This document shows, piece after piece, positions 1-8,601 of a stretch of DNA of 64,000 nucleotides. How positions within the stretch are numbered: position 1 is the first letter of the stretch; each line of letters opens with the position of its first letter. Under the pieces are notes generated by a model. The model worked only from the letters and a program-made list of their open reading frames with translations, did not search any database and was not told the DNA's origin. The DNA is from an uncultured Prevotellaceae bacterium. GTDB lineage: Bacteria; Bacteroidota; Bacteroidia; Bacteroidales; Bacteroidaceae. Both the position numbers and the translations under genes were made by a program. The stretch is from positions 75,480-139,479 of the forward strand of contig CADADN010000007.1 of the NCBI GenBank assembly GCA_902786665.1, written 5' to 3'.

Positions 1-2226
1 CCAGTCGAACGACAATGCGAGCCTGTTGTTGAGGAATCTTGCATCGAATCCCAAGTCGAGTTGTTCAGACGTTTCCCATTTCACCTTTTCGTTGGGAAGG
101 ATGTTTGGATATGCTCCGATGCCCGGGTTGTCCTTGTTGTCGAAGTAATATGGGTCGTCGAAGGCTACGGTAGCCACATATTGGAAATTGGAGATGTTGC
201 AGTTGCCGTTCTGTCCCCAACTGCCTCTGAGTTTGAAGAAATAGAGCCAGTCCTTTGACCACTCCATGAAAGGTTCGTTGGTGATGATCCATCCCGCCGA
301 CACCGAGGGGAAGTATCCCCACCTGTTGCCTTTTTTGAAATTGGACGAGCCATCAGCCCTGAGCACAAGTGAGAGGAGGTATGTCTCATTGTAGTTGTAA
401 TTGATACGGCCGAAGAAAGACGACAATGCTCCTTGGTCGTTGGGGCTGCCGCTGATGGACGTGTATGCCGGGTCAACCACGTTGGCGTTGTTGATGTATG
501 CATGCTTGAAGGAGCCCGGGAAGAGCGAATTGGAGTTGGTCGCTCCGACATTGCTGCCAAATCCCCATTTCTCCACAGACTGTCCCAGCAGTACGTCCAC
601 GTTGTGCAGGTCGAATGCCTTCACCCAATTGACAGTGTTTTCCAAGGACCATCTGACATTGTATCCCTGGTTCTGCCTGACATCGTCGTTGGGATTCGAC
701 TTCTTTGTGCTCAACTCATAGGTAGGCACATAACTCCGGCTTTCAGAGTGGCGGTAGTTCCATCCTGCACTGGAACGGAATTTCAATCCCACGATGGGTT
801 CGAACTCCAGGAAGAAATTGGTCTGCAACCTAAATCTCTTTGTATAACCGTTTCCTTCATCATATTTCATGGCAGCGAGCGGGTTGGCCATGTCGGCACT
901 GAAGTCCCATCCATCGGCCACGATGTCCTTGTATTCATAGAGTTCTCCCTGGTCATTGTATGCGGGAAGCAACGGCGACATGGCAAGTAGGTTCCTGATG
1001 CTGTTGCCATAGATGCCACCAATGGAGATACCCTTCTTGTTGGTTGCAGTGAAGGTGATGTTCTCCCCGAATTTGAGGATGTCCCTTCCACTCTTCTTGA
1101 TGAGAGAATAGTCTGAGTTCAAGCGCACGGTGTATCTGTCGAACTTCGGTGTTGCAGGATATCCGATGGTACCTGTCTGATGGTAGTTGGAGAATCCGAG
1201 TGCGAATCTAGACACGTCACTGCCACCGGTGATGTTCAGCGATGCATTGTGCATGGGCGCATTGTCCACCATGGTTTCATCCAGCCAGTTGGTGCCATTC
1301 CAAGTCCCGTTCATGATTTGTTGGTACTGTTTCGGAATCAATGTAGCCCAGTCGTATGTGGAAACACCTTGGATTTGATATGCCTTGTCGTTGATTTCCA
1401 TATACTGTTTGGCATTCAACGGTGTGACATCGTTGGTGTTTGCATTCTGCCATCCCAGGTATCCGTCGAAGGAGACCTGCACATGTCCAGCCCTACCCTG
1501 CTTTGTGGTGACGAGGATGACGCCGTTGGATGCCCTTGCACCATAGATGGCGCTTGATGCAGCATCCTTGAGGACGTCGATGGACTCGATGTCGTTTGGC
1601 GAGAGGTCTTCGATGGACCCACCCGGGACACCGTCGATGACATACAATGGTGTGTTGGAACCAGCGGTACCCATGCCACGAATGACGACTTTGTAGCCCT
1701 CACCCGGCTGTCCGGAATTCATCACGATGTTCATACCGGCAGCCTGGCTTTGCAGTGCTCCGAATGCATCAACGGCATTGGCTGCAGCGATGTTGTCGGC
1801 ATCGACATGCACGGTGGAGCCGGTGACCAGTTTCTTTCGCTGAGTACCGTATCCCATGACGACAACGTCGTTGAGCAATTCGGCATCCTCAACCAAGACC
1901 ACTTTCATCGGCCTGCCCTCCACTACTTTCACCGTGGCGGTCTTGTAGCCGATATAAGAGACTTTGAGACTTGCACCTTTAGCAACCGACAGGGTGAAAG
2001 CCCCATCCGACCCCGTCAGGGTTCCATTGCTAGGTGCGTCCATTTCAACAACAGTTGCCCCGACAATCGGCTGGTCGCTCGTGTCGTAGACAACTCCTTT
2101 CACCTGTACGACAGCCCTCGCCTGGAGCACTGCCTCAACACCATGTACGGTTTGTGCTGTCACAGGGACGGCAAAAGCCACCATACCGGTACAGATAACA
2201 GAAAGAATTCTTCGAAATGTTGGCAT
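1..2226 (-). CDS. SusC/RagA-family TonB-linked outer-membrane transporter, N-terminal part
   Basis: The first 742 codons of a TonB-dependent outer-membrane porin of the SusC/RagA type, which imports oligosaccharides or other large nutrients with a SusD lipoprotein. The reading frame is open from ATG at 2226 to the left edge, so the C-terminal part of the barrel lies outside. Visible in order: a signal peptide ending near residue 25 (VTAQ), a carboxypeptidase-D-like regulatory domain at about residues 40-110 (VKGVVYD, GSDGAFTLSV), the VVMGYGTQRK segment typical of SusC, a plug domain with YVIDGVPGG, VLKDAASSAIYGARASNG and VILVTTKQG, then barrel strands. No partner susD is in the window; it would be expected further left. 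A matched promoter lies 119-149 nt upstream of the ATG. The substrate is not evident, but the divergent uxaB hints at a pectin or uronate context (inference). Confidence 0.95.
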   Translation of the reverse strand, partial: MPTFRRILSVICTGMVAFAVPVTAQTVHGVEAVLQARAVVQVKGVVYDTSDQPIVGATVVEMDAPSNGTLTGSDGAFTLSVAKGASLKVSYIGYKTATVKVVEGRPMKVVLVEDAELLNDVVVMGYGTQRKKLVTGSTVHVDADNIAAANAVDAFGALQSQAAGMNIVMNSGQPGEGYKVVIRGMGTAGSNTPLYVIDGVPGGSIEDLSPNDIESIDVLKDAASSAIYGARASNGVILVTTKQGRAGHVQVSFDGYLGWQNANTNDVTPLNAKQYMEINDKAYQIQGVSTYDWATLIPKQYQQIMNGTWNGTNWLDETMVDNAPMHNASLNITGGSDVSRFALGFSNYHQTGTIGYPATPKFDRYTVRLNSDYSLIKKSGRDILKFGENITFTATNKKGISIGGIYGNSIRNLLAMSPLLPAYNDQGELYEYKDIVADGWDFSADMANPLAAMKYDEGNGYTKRFRLQTNFFLEFEPIVGLKFRSSAGWNYRHSESRSYVPTYELSTKKSNPNDDVRQNQGYNVRWSLENTVNWVKAFDLHNVDVLLGQSVEKWGFGSNVGATNSNSLFPGSFKHAYINNANVVDPAYTSISGSPNDQGALSSFFGRINYNYNETYLLSLVLRADGSSNFKKGNRWGYFPSVSAGWIITNEPFMEWSKDWLYFFKLRGSWGQNGNCNISNFQYVATVAFDDPYYFDNKDNPGIGAYPNILPNEKVKWETSEQLDLGFDARFLNNRLALSFDW

Positions 2227-2344
2227 AGTAATTAAAGTTGATGAATAAGTTAGATAAAAAAATAAGGTCTAAGGGAAGTGCCAAATCACGGCACCTTTAA
2301 GATTATGCTAAATGGATTTTTGTTCTTCAGTTGACTATTGTTGG

Positions 2345-2375
2345 CAAAATTACAATTTATTTTCAATAATCCAAC
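2345..2375 (-). promoter_or_regulatory. Bacteroidota promoter of the SusC gene
   Basis: On the minus strand a -33 element GTTG (2372-2375) is followed after exactly 19 nt by TAATTTTG (2345-2352), matching the phylum consensus TTTG-N19-TAnnTTTG. Transcription would start near 2338, giving a leader of about 110 nt. Inferred from sequence only. Confidence 0.7.
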
Positions 2376-2517
2376 ATCTATGTTCGTTTTTTTACATTTA
2401 ATCATTCAAATTTCCTGTAATTGGTGCAAAAGTCGCCGTCTGCGGTGAAATGACCACCAAAATCATCGTGTCATCACCATAGCGCAAACCTTTACGTGAT
2501 TTTCACTGCTTCCACGC

Positions 2518-2548
2518 ATTGCTTTTCGCGGATAAATGAGTACCTTTG
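2518..2548 (+). promoter_or_regulatory. Promoter of uxaB
   Basis: ATTG (2518-2521), 19 nt, then TACCTTTG (2541-2548), 50 nt ahead of the uxaB ATG at 2599. The -7 box is a perfect TAnnTTTG match; the -33 box matches three of four bases. Confidence 0.75.
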
Positions 2549-2598
2549 CAGCAATGAAAGATATAGACTGAAAAACAACAACTAAATCTATAGAACAA

Positions 2599-4077
2599 AT
2601 GAAGAAATTGCAAGCATTGAACAAGCGCACCGCCCCGAAGAGCGTGATGCCCGAGAAAGTCATTCAGTTTGGAGAAGGAAACTTCCTTCGTGCCTTTGTG
2701 GACTGGATTATCTGGAATATGAACCAAAAGACGGACTTCAATGGCAGCGTGGTTGTGGTGCAGCCTATCGAGCGCGGCATGGCAGACTGGCTTAACGGCC
2801 AAGACTGCTTGTATCATGTCAACCTGCAAGGCCGTGAGAATGGCGAGCCTGTGAACAGCCTTGAGCGCATCGACGTCATATCCCGTGCCCTGAACCCCTA
2901 TCACCAATTCCAGGCTTACCTGGCACTTGCCGACCAGCCCGAAATCCGCTTCGTGATATCCAACACCACCGAGGCCGGCATCGCTTTCGACGACACATGC
3001 AAGTTGAGCGACGCCCCCGCCAGCAGTTACCCCGGCAAGTTGGTGCAATTGCTTTTCCGTCGTTACCAAACTTTCAACGGCGACCCCACCAAGGGCCTCA
3101 TCATCATGCCTTGCGAACTGATTTTCCTCAACGGTCATCATCTGAAGGAGTGCATCTACCAATACATCGAACTATGGAAGGAGGACTTCGGCGCCGACTA
3201 TGAAGGTTTCAAGTCATGGTTCACCAATTCCTGCTACGTATGCGCCACCCTTGTGGACCGCATCGTACCGGGCTTCCCCCGCAAGGAGATAGCCGACATC
3301 CAACAAAAAATCAGCTATGAGGACAATCTTGTGGTCCAAGCCGAGATATTCCACCTTTGGGTGATAGAGAAAGCAGAGAACATGACTTGCGACGAGCTCC
3401 GTGCCGAATTCCCCGCCGAGAAAGCTGGTCTTCACGTCCTCATCGCCGAAAGCGAGAAGCCCTATCACGAGCGCAAAGTGACACTGCTCAACGGCCCCCA
3501 CACCGTGCTCTCCCCCGTGGCTTACCTCAGCGGCGTTGACATCGTACGTGATGCCTGCAACCACGAGGTCATCGGCAAATACATCCACAAGGTTCAATTC
3601 GAAGAGTTGATGGAAACCCTCAACCTTCCGATGGACGAGTTGAAGCAGTTTGCTTCCGACGTGCTGGAGCGTTTCAACAATCCGTTCGTCGACCATCAAG
3701 TGACGAGCATCATGCTCAACTCCTTCCCGAAATTCTGCGCTCGCGACCTTCCCGGCGTGAAAGTCTACTTGGAGCGCAAGGGCGAACTCCCCCAAGGTCT
3801 TGTCATGGGCCTTGCCGCCATCATCACATATTACAAAGGTGGCAAACGTGCCGACGGTGCAGAAATCGTGCCCAACGACGCGCAGGACATCATGGACCTT
3901 CTGAAGGAGCTTTGGGCAACCGGCGACACACAGAAGATCACCGACGGCGTCCTCTCCGCCACCAGCATCTGGGGCGAGGACCTTCACAGCATCGCCGGCC
4001 TTGCCGACCTTCTGAAAAAAGACCTCGACCTGATTCAGGAGAAGGGCATGCTCGAAGCAGTGAAAACCATCCTTTAA
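2599..4077 (+). CDS. uxaB: Tagaturonate reductase (altronate oxidoreductase)
   Basis: A 492-residue cytoplasmic enzyme of the mannitol/altronate dehydrogenase family that interconverts D-tagaturonate and D-altronate with NAD(H), a step of galacturonate (pectin sugar) catabolism. The N-terminus has the dinucleotide-binding segment KVIQFGEGNFLRAFVDW (residues 20-36), close to UxaB proteins. The C-terminal half has the NGPHTVLSPVAYLSG stretch near residue 295, corresponding to the LNGAHT block of the family. Length fits the roughly 480-490 residues of known UxaB. It is monocistronic, with its own promoter and a strong 3' hairpin. Other uronate genes (uxaA, uxaC, kdgK) are not in the window. Mannonate oxidoreductase UxuB is a related alternative, but the N-terminal block fits UxaB better. 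Confidence 0.88.
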   Translation: MKKLQALNKRTAPKSVMPEKVIQFGEGNFLRAFVDWIIWNMNQKTDFNGSVVVVQPIERGMADWLNGQDCLYHVNLQGRENGEPVNSLERIDVISRALNPYHQFQAYLALADQPEIRFVISNTTEAGIAFDDTCKLSDAPASSYPGKLVQLLFRRYQTFNGDPTKGLIIMPCELIFLNGHHLKECIYQYIELWKEDFGADYEGFKSWFTNSCYVCATLVDRIVPGFPRKEIADIQQKISYEDNLVVQAEIFHLWVIEKAENMTCDELRAEFPAEKAGLHVLIAESEKPYHERKVTLLNGPHTVLSPVAYLSGVDIVRDACNHEVIGKYIHKVQFEELMETLNLPMDELKQFASDVLERFNNPFVDHQVTSIMLNSFPKFCARDLPGVKVYLERKGELPQGLVMGLAAIITYYKGGKRADGAEIVPNDAQDIMDLLKELWATGDTQKITDGVLSATSIWGEDLHSIAGLADLLKKDLDLIQEKGMLEAVKTIL

Positions 4078-4091
4078 ACCTTATATAATTA

Positions 4092-4131
4092 TAGCAATGG
4101 CGCCGACCGGTGACGGTCGGCGCCATTGCTA
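4092..4131 (+). terminator. Strong hairpin after uxaB
   Basis: A perfect 17-bp stem (4092-4108 with 4115-4131) around a 6-nt loop starts 15 nt after the uxaB stop. There is no T tract, so it may stop transcription by structure alone or protect the 3' end. It could serve both strands, since the downstream gene DUF4738 is convergent. Confidence 0.75.
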
Positions 4132-4207
4132 TTATAGGAAGTTGTAGGAGATTATAGGAAGTTGTAGGAATTTATAGGAAGTTGTAGGAGGTGATAGGAG
4201 GTTGTAG
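4132..4207. repeat. Short tandem array, 10-nt period
   Basis: Seven and a half units of about 10 nt (TTATAGGAAG alternating with TTGTAGGAGA-like units) fill the spacer between the uxaB hairpin and the stop of the convergent DUF4738 gene. The core TAGGA is shared with the array at 4917-4963. Confidence 0.85.
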
Positions 4208-4212
4208 TAAGC

Positions 4213-4806
4213 TCAAACACCTTCATCATTCTCATCTTCGAAGACCTTGTATCCGTCAAGGTTTTCGAGGTTGGCCTTTTCCACCCTGACCTCCCCCATC
4301 TTTGTGATGTAAACGTTGAAAGGAACGAATTCTTCAGTGAGGATGTCAGGTCTTCCCACACTTCCAAGGAAATGCAGGTTGTCGCTGTCTGTTCCATTAA
4401 AGACGAGCCCAAGCAGGACATTTTGCTTCAAATAATCTTCATCGAGGAAACTTTCGAACGTGGCCTTGCTGAACACCTTCTCGAAAAACACACTTCCATC
4501 CTTTCTGGTGATGACCATCTTGATGAGATTGTTCCGGTATTGTTTTCCTGTCTCATCTGTTGCAATAGAAAGGCTGTCGTTGGTGTATCGATGCACCCTT
4601 GCCTTGTATGTGCTTCCCATCCATTTGATGGTGTCGGTAGTGACATCTATTTCATTCATCTTGTGTACGATGGTGTCGGGTTCCACCTTCACCCTTGGTT
4701 TCACAATGATGTTGCTGTGTTGTTTGCTTGTTTCCTTTTTTTTCTCGCATGCGATAAACAAGCCAGAAAAAGCGAAGACAGCCGCGAGTGCAAGATATTT
4801 TTTCAT
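4213..4806 (-). CDS. DUF4738 lipoprotein
   Basis: A 197-residue predicted lipoprotein: MKKYLALAAVFAFSGLF followed by a lipobox with Cys in IACEKKK. The mature part contains VHKMNEIDVTTDTIKW, a segment about a cation- or ligand-free beta-rich domain, and VLLGLVFN, which match what I know of DUF4738, a Bacteroidales family of unknown function. I place the start at ATG 4806 because the only earlier in-frame start is TTG two codons upstream, and the lysines of the signal peptide follow ATG directly. It has its own promoter at 4838-4868. Anchored in the outer or inner membrane; role unknown. Confidence 0.8.
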   Translation of the reverse strand: MKKYLALAAVFAFSGLFIACEKKKETSKQHSNIIVKPRVKVEPDTIVHKMNEIDVTTDTIKWMGSTYKARVHRYTNDSLSIATDETGKQYRNNLIKMVITRKDGSVFFEKVFSKATFESFLDEDYLKQNVLLGLVFNGTDSDNLHFLGSVGRPDILTEEFVPFNVYITKMGEVRVEKANLENLDGYKVFEDENDEGV

Positions 4807-4837
4807 TATCAATCAATCGTTATCAAGTTTTCATATG

Positions 4838-4868
4838 CAAAGGTAATGAAAGCGTGGCGTAACACAAA
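4838..4868 (-). promoter_or_regulatory. Promoter of the DUF4738 gene
   Basis: A full consensus on the minus strand: TTTG (4865-4868), 19 nt, TACCTTTG (4838-4845), about 32 nt upstream of the ATG at 4806. Confidence 0.85.
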
Positions 4869-4916
4869 AGGAAATGGAGGAAAAATGAAAGATGTGATAG
4901 AAAGAGGCTTGGTATT

Positions 4917-4963
4917 CATAGGAGGTTTTAGGAGCGTGCAGGAGATTTCAGGAAGATTTTTAG
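4917..4963. repeat. Short tandem array, 10-nt period
   Basis: About five degenerate 10-nt units with an AGGA core (ATAGGAGGTT, TTAGGAGCGT, GCAGGAGATT, TCAGGAAGAT). It is related to the array at 4132-4207 and lies in the 284-nt spacer upstream of the DUF4738 promoter. Confidence 0.7.
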
Positions 4964-4969
4964 GTGCTC

Positions 4970-4998
4970 AAAAAAAGGGTCGCCATGAAGCGACCCTT
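4970..4998 (-). terminator. Rho-independent terminator of the DUF4890 gene
   Basis: A 9-bp stem (4975-4983 with 4990-4998) with a 6-nt loop; read on the minus strand it is followed by a run of seven T. It lies 93 nt downstream of the DUF4890 stop. Confidence 0.8.
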
Positions 4999-5090
4999 GT
5001 CATCCTTATCTTGTTACCTATTAGCGGATTTGCTTCATGCAACCGCAATTCTTCTTATATGGTCAAGAGATTCGAAGTGATTTTTGAAAA

Positions 5091-5603
5091 TCATTGTTGA
5101 GGCCTTCTCTGCTGCATACGCTCCATGCGCTCTTTCTTGTCAGCCTCGTATTTCTGATACTGCTCATCATTCAAGATGCCTTTGAGGGCTTCCTCATATT
5201 CCTTCATTTGCTCGGGATTGAATCTTCCAGGTCCACGTCCAGGTCCACCTTGTCCCGGTCCGAATCCTGGTCTCTGCCCTTGCATTTGTCTCGATCCGGC
5301 TTGTTGGTTGTCTCCATTTCCTTGTTGTGGCCTTTGACGACGCATTTGTCCGTCACCTCCACCACCAGGCCTTGGTCCACCCATCCGTGGTCCCATCATC
5401 ATGCCAGGATACTTCTTGTTGAGCTCGAGTAGTTTTCCTTTTTGGCTTTCGTCAAGTCCATATCTCTCAGCCATCATGTCAGTACGTCTCTGCGCCATCT
5501 CTGTTGGGTCGAAGTTCCTTTGTCCCCTTTGCCCTTGCTCCTGAGCCATGGCTGAGAGAGAGACGGATGCAGCCATGAGAGCAATCATAATTACCTTTTT
5601 CAT
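5091..5603 (-). CDS. DUF4890 secreted protein (Spy/CpxP-like, Gly/Pro/Arg/Met-rich)
   Basis: A 170-residue exported protein with a clear signal peptide (MKKVIMIALMAASVSLSAMA, cut before QEQG). Residues 30-65 (FDPTEMAQRRTDMMAERYGL, then DESQKGKLLELNKKY) and the C-terminal helix around LNDEQYQKYEADKKERMERM resemble the LTxxQ-type helices of periplasmic Spy/CpxP chaperones and DUF4890. Between them lies a flexible segment very rich in Gly, Pro, Gln, Arg and Met (about residues 67-125). No enzyme motif is present. A role in periplasmic proteostasis or metal binding is an inference from the family. It is followed by a good terminator and seems monocistronic. Confidence 0.78.
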   Translation of the reverse strand: MKKVIMIALMAASVSLSAMAQEQGQRGQRNFDPTEMAQRRTDMMAERYGLDESQKGKLLELNKKYPGMMMGPRMGGPRPGGGGDGQMRRQRPQQGNGDNQQAGSRQMQGQRPGFGPGQGGPGRGPGRFNPEQMKEYEEALKGILNDEQYQKYEADKKERMERMQQRRPQQ

Positions 5604-5775
5604 ACTTTTGCAGTTTTATTGATTTAGTTGAAATTGAATTGTCGTTCTTTGTTATTTCTGCCAATTTGACGCAGCAAACGCCCTTTAGGTTTAATGTTGG
5701 AAGTCATTTTGATGGTTTTTAGCATTTATGCATATTTTTTGTCCACAATAGGTCTATTATTTGGGAAAAAAATAG

Positions 5776-5783
5776 TAAGTTTG
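5776..5783 (+). promoter_or_regulatory. -7 box ahead of the DUF4230 operon
   Basis: TAAGTTTG lies 24 nt upstream of ATG 5808; no matching -33 element is visible at 19-20 nt. Its position argues against the in-frame upstream start codon at 5694, which would lie upstream of the transcription start. Confidence 0.5.
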
Positions 5784-5807
5784 CAAATTAATGTAAAAAG
5801 AAGCAAG

Positions 5808-6539
5808 ATGAACCGAATTCTGCGTTGCCTCCATCATATGTGCACAAGACACTCCCTTGTCACCATAGGCCTGTTGTTGTCACTATCCCTTCCCTTGTTG
5901 CTCTCGTGTAACAGCAAAAAGGGAGAACCCAAGGATGCTTCTTCCTCTCCCCCTCCTGCAATTGAGGTCGAAAGCAAGGAAGCCAAGGTGGGCAAGCTGA
6001 TCACCAACATCCAGAAATGCTCTCGACTCTACACTGCCGAATACAAAATCCATAAAGTGATCACCCACGAAGACATATTGAAGCTGAAAGGGAGCATTCT
6101 TGGTTTCGACTATGACTTCGACGTCCCTTCCGGCAGTCGCAGCATAGCCATCCCCATCGATGCCACCGTAAAGGGCTATATCGATTTCAGCCAATTCAAC
6201 GAAGACAATGTGATATACGATGACGACCATTTGGAAATCATCCTTCCCGACCCAAAGGCAGAGTTGACCAGCACAAAAGTCAACCATGACGAAGTGCAAA
6301 GCTATGTGGCCCTTCTCCGCAAGAATTTCAGCGACGAGGAGTTGTCGGTATATGAAAAAGAAGGTCGTGAGAGCATCTTGCGTTCCATCCCTCAATTGAA
6401 CATCGCAGAGCGTTCCCGTCTGAATGCCAGCCGCATACTCATACCCCTGCTCCGCCAGTTGGACATCAGCGAAGAGAACATCACCATCACGTTTCGGAAG
6501 GACTTCGACGAACGTCGCCTAACCACCATCACCAATTAA
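5808..6539 (+). CDS. DUF4230-type lipoprotein
   Basis: A 243-residue predicted lipoprotein. The signal peptide contains LVTIGLLLSLSLPLLLSC with the lipobox Cys followed by NSKKG. The mature part has the segment LYTAEYKIHKVI, then GYIDFSQF and IILPDPK, which fit DUF4230, a Bacteroidota family of unknown function that often occurs as neighbouring copies. Start chosen at ATG 5808 because the lipoprotein signal begins there and a -7 box lies between it and the earlier in-frame start. It heads a four-gene operon with a second DUF4230-like protein (7 nt downstream), a symporter and a metallo-hydrolase. Confidence 0.72.
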   Translation: MNRILRCLHHMCTRHSLVTIGLLLSLSLPLLLSCNSKKGEPKDASSSPPPAIEVESKEAKVGKLITNIQKCSRLYTAEYKIHKVITHEDILKLKGSILGFDYDFDVPSGSRSIAIPIDATVKGYIDFSQFNEDNVIYDDDHLEIILPDPKAELTSTKVNHDEVQSYVALLRKNFSDEELSVYEKEGRESILRSIPQLNIAERSRLNASRILIPLLRQLDISEENITITFRKDFDERRLTTITN

Positions 6540-6546
6540 CCCCGCT

Positions 6547-7164
6547 ATGGAAAAAAAAGACAAGCCCCTGAAAGAGAACCAACTGGGCCGCCTCTTTCTC
6601 ACCGCCGCCACGCTAGTGACGTTGGTGACGATGCTGGTTTTCACCATCACCGAAGGCACTCGCAATGAAACGACGATAGCCCCAGACAATGACAGCATCT
6701 TCACCGACACCACCACCACCCATCTCGAATCTGTTCGCGACATCGGGGAATGGGAATTTCTCACGGTGAACGACGAAGAACTTGTCGACACCACCGCCAG
6801 CCGTACTTTGGCCAGTGACAAGCAGCTCACTCGCATTTATTATGGCACATTGCGGTTAGGCATCAACATGAACAACATGCCTTCAGAGTCCGTCCGTCTC
6901 ATTGATGACACATTGGATGTCCTCCTCCCTCCCATTCGCTTGCTCGACAATGACTTCATCGACGAGACTCGGACGAAGTCCTTTTATGAGAAGGGAACGT
7001 GGGACAATTCTACTCGTTCCGCACTTTACGAGAAAGCCAAACGGCAGATGCTTGACCGATGCATGACCGAGTCAAACATCGAATTGGCTCAACAGAATGC
7101 CATTGACGAGGTGACCCTTCTCTTCAACACACTTGGCTACGACCACGTGGTGGTTCATTTCTAA
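6547..7164 (+). CDS. DUF4230-like membrane-anchored protein
   Basis: A 205-residue protein with an N-terminal membrane anchor at about residues 14-33 and no lipobox. The exported part carries LTRIYYGTLRLGINM and DTLDVLLPPIRLLDND, paralleling the strand pattern of the upstream DUF4230 protein (GYIDFSQF, LEIILPDPK), and a similar C-terminal helical part ending in a short strand. I infer it is a diverged paralogue. It starts 7 nt after the upstream stop and ends 18 nt before the symporter, so the three are probably cotranscribed. Function unknown. Confidence 0.65.
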   Translation: MEKKDKPLKENQLGRLFLTAATLVTLVTMLVFTITEGTRNETTIAPDNDSIFTDTTTTHLESVRDIGEWEFLTVNDEELVDTTASRTLASDKQLTRIYYGTLRLGINMNNMPSESVRLIDDTLDVLLPPIRLLDNDFIDETRTKSFYEKGTWDNSTRSALYEKAKRQMLDRCMTESNIELAQQNAIDEVTLLFNTLGYDHVVVHF

Positions 7165-7182
7165 CAGAATCGTATTTCTTAT

Positions 7183-8601
7183 ATGGAAACCTTCAACGAC
7201 ATCATCACCAGCATCAACAGTGTGCTATGGGGCTGGCCCATGATCATCCTGCTTCTTGGCACGCACCTTTATCTCACCCTCATCCTCAAGTTTCCTCAGC
7301 GGAAAATCTTCAAAGCCATCAAACTCTCACTAGCCAGAGACAAGGGCGCCACAGGCGACGTGTCCCAGTTTGGCGCCTTGGCGACCGCCCTTGCCGCCAC
7401 GATAGGAACGGGCAACATCGTGGGTGTGGGCACGGCGATAGCCCTTGGTGGTCCCGGAGCGGTGTTTTGGTGCTGGCTGACAGGTGTCTTCGGCATCTCC
7501 ACGAAATATGCGGAGGGTCTGCTTGCCATCAAATATCGTGTGAAGACCCCGAGCGGCAAGATGCTCGGCGGGCCAATGTACGCCTTGGAACGCGGCCTGG
7601 GTTGGAAATGGATGGGCATCCTGTTCGCCCTGTTCTGCACACTGGCCTCTTTTGGCATCGGTTGCACCGTCCAAGCCAACGCCATCTCCACGCTGACCAA
7701 AGAGACCTTCAACATCTCTCCCTACATCATCGGCTCTTTGGTATGCCTCCTCACTGCAGCAGTGATACTTGGTGGTGTAAAGAGCATAGCACGGGTTTGC
7801 ACGGCCTTCGTGCCCTTTATGGCCATCTTCTACGTGATAGGTTGCATCTACATCCTTGGTGCCAACCACTCGTTTTTGTGGCCTGCACTCCAAACGATAG
7901 TCAAGTCGGCTTTCAACCCCGAAGCAGCCGGCGGCGGCTTTGTGGGCGGCAGCATCATGATGGTGGCACGCTACGGCATCTCCCGAGGCCTGTTCTCCAA
8001 TGAGTCGGGCATGGGCTCGGCTCCCATCGTCGCAGCCGCCGCCCAGACCCGCAATCCTGTGCGCCAAGCCTTGGTGTCGAGTTCCGGCACATTTTGGGAC
8101 ACCGTGGTGATTTGCGCCCTCACCGGCTTGGTGATTGTGAGCAGCGCCCTTGCCCATCCCGACATCAATTACACCGACGGAGCCACACTGACGAAAGCAG
8201 CATTCTCCAAGATTCCGTATGTTGGCGCCCCGTTGCTCAACATCGGCCAATTCACCTTCGCCTTCAGCACCATCCTTGGCTGGTGCTACTATGGTGAGCG
8301 TGGGGTGGAATACCTTGGCGGCAAACGCATGACCATCCCTTACCGCGTAACCTACATCATCGCTGTCTTCACCGGCAGCGTCATCAGCCTCACCATTGTC
8401 TGGAACATGGCCGACTGCTTCAACGCACTGATGGCTATTCCCAACCTCCTTTCCTTGCTCTTCCTCAGCAAGATATTAGTGAAAGAAACCAACCATTACC
8501 TGTGGAACGACCATCTGGACGAACAGATGGACGACAATGAACTGGTGGAGTTGGACTCCTCATTGAACAATCCTCAAGATTCCAGAAACAAGCGATTATG
8601 A
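7183..8601 (+). CDS. Sodium:alanine-type amino-acid symporter (AGCS family)
   Basis: A 472-residue inner-membrane transporter of the alanine/glycine:cation symporter family. Signature stretches include ALATALAATIGTGNIVGVG (about residues 65-83), GGPGAVFWCW and TKYAEGLLA in the N-terminal half, GGSIMMVARYGISRG near residue 255, and NESGMGSAPI just after, all typical of AGCS transporters. About ten hydrophobic spans are visible; length fits the family. Substrate is probably alanine or glycine taken up with sodium, by family. Its stop overlaps the start of the next gene by 4 nt (ATGA), which suggests translational coupling. Confidence 0.92.
   Translation: METFNDIITSINSVLWGWPMIILLLGTHLYLTLILKFPQRKIFKAIKLSLARDKGATGDVSQFGALATALAATIGTGNIVGVGTAIALGGPGAVFWCWLTGVFGISTKYAEGLLAIKYRVKTPSGKMLGGPMYALERGLGWKWMGILFALFCTLASFGIGCTVQANAISTLTKETFNISPYIIGSLVCLLTAAVILGGVKSIARVCTAFVPFMAIFYVIGCIYILGANHSFLWPALQTIVKSAFNPEAAGGGFVGGSIMMVARYGISRGLFSNESGMGSAPIVAAAAQTRNPVRQALVSSSGTFWDTVVICALTGLVIVSSALAHPDINYTDGATLTKAAFSKIPYVGAPLLNIGQFTFAFSTILGWCYYGERGVEYLGGKRMTIPYRVTYIIAVFTGSVISLTIVWNMADCFNALMAIPNLLSLLFLSKILVKETNHYLWNDHLDEQMDDNELVELDSSLNNPQDSRNKRL

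Larger units (their letters stand above)
2227..2598. other. Divergent intergenic region, SusC gene / uxaB
   Basis: This 372-nt AT-rich spacer separates the two divergent genes. It carries one promoter for each direction, listed separately. I see no further gene, RNA or strong hairpin in it. A sigma/anti-sigma pair, which often controls SusC genes, is not present here. Confidence 0.6.

Noticed and set aside
7330-8250. Antisense frame of 306 codons opposite the AGCS symporter
   Set aside because: Its product is histidine- and glycine-rich without family motifs, as expected for the complement of a membrane-protein gene.
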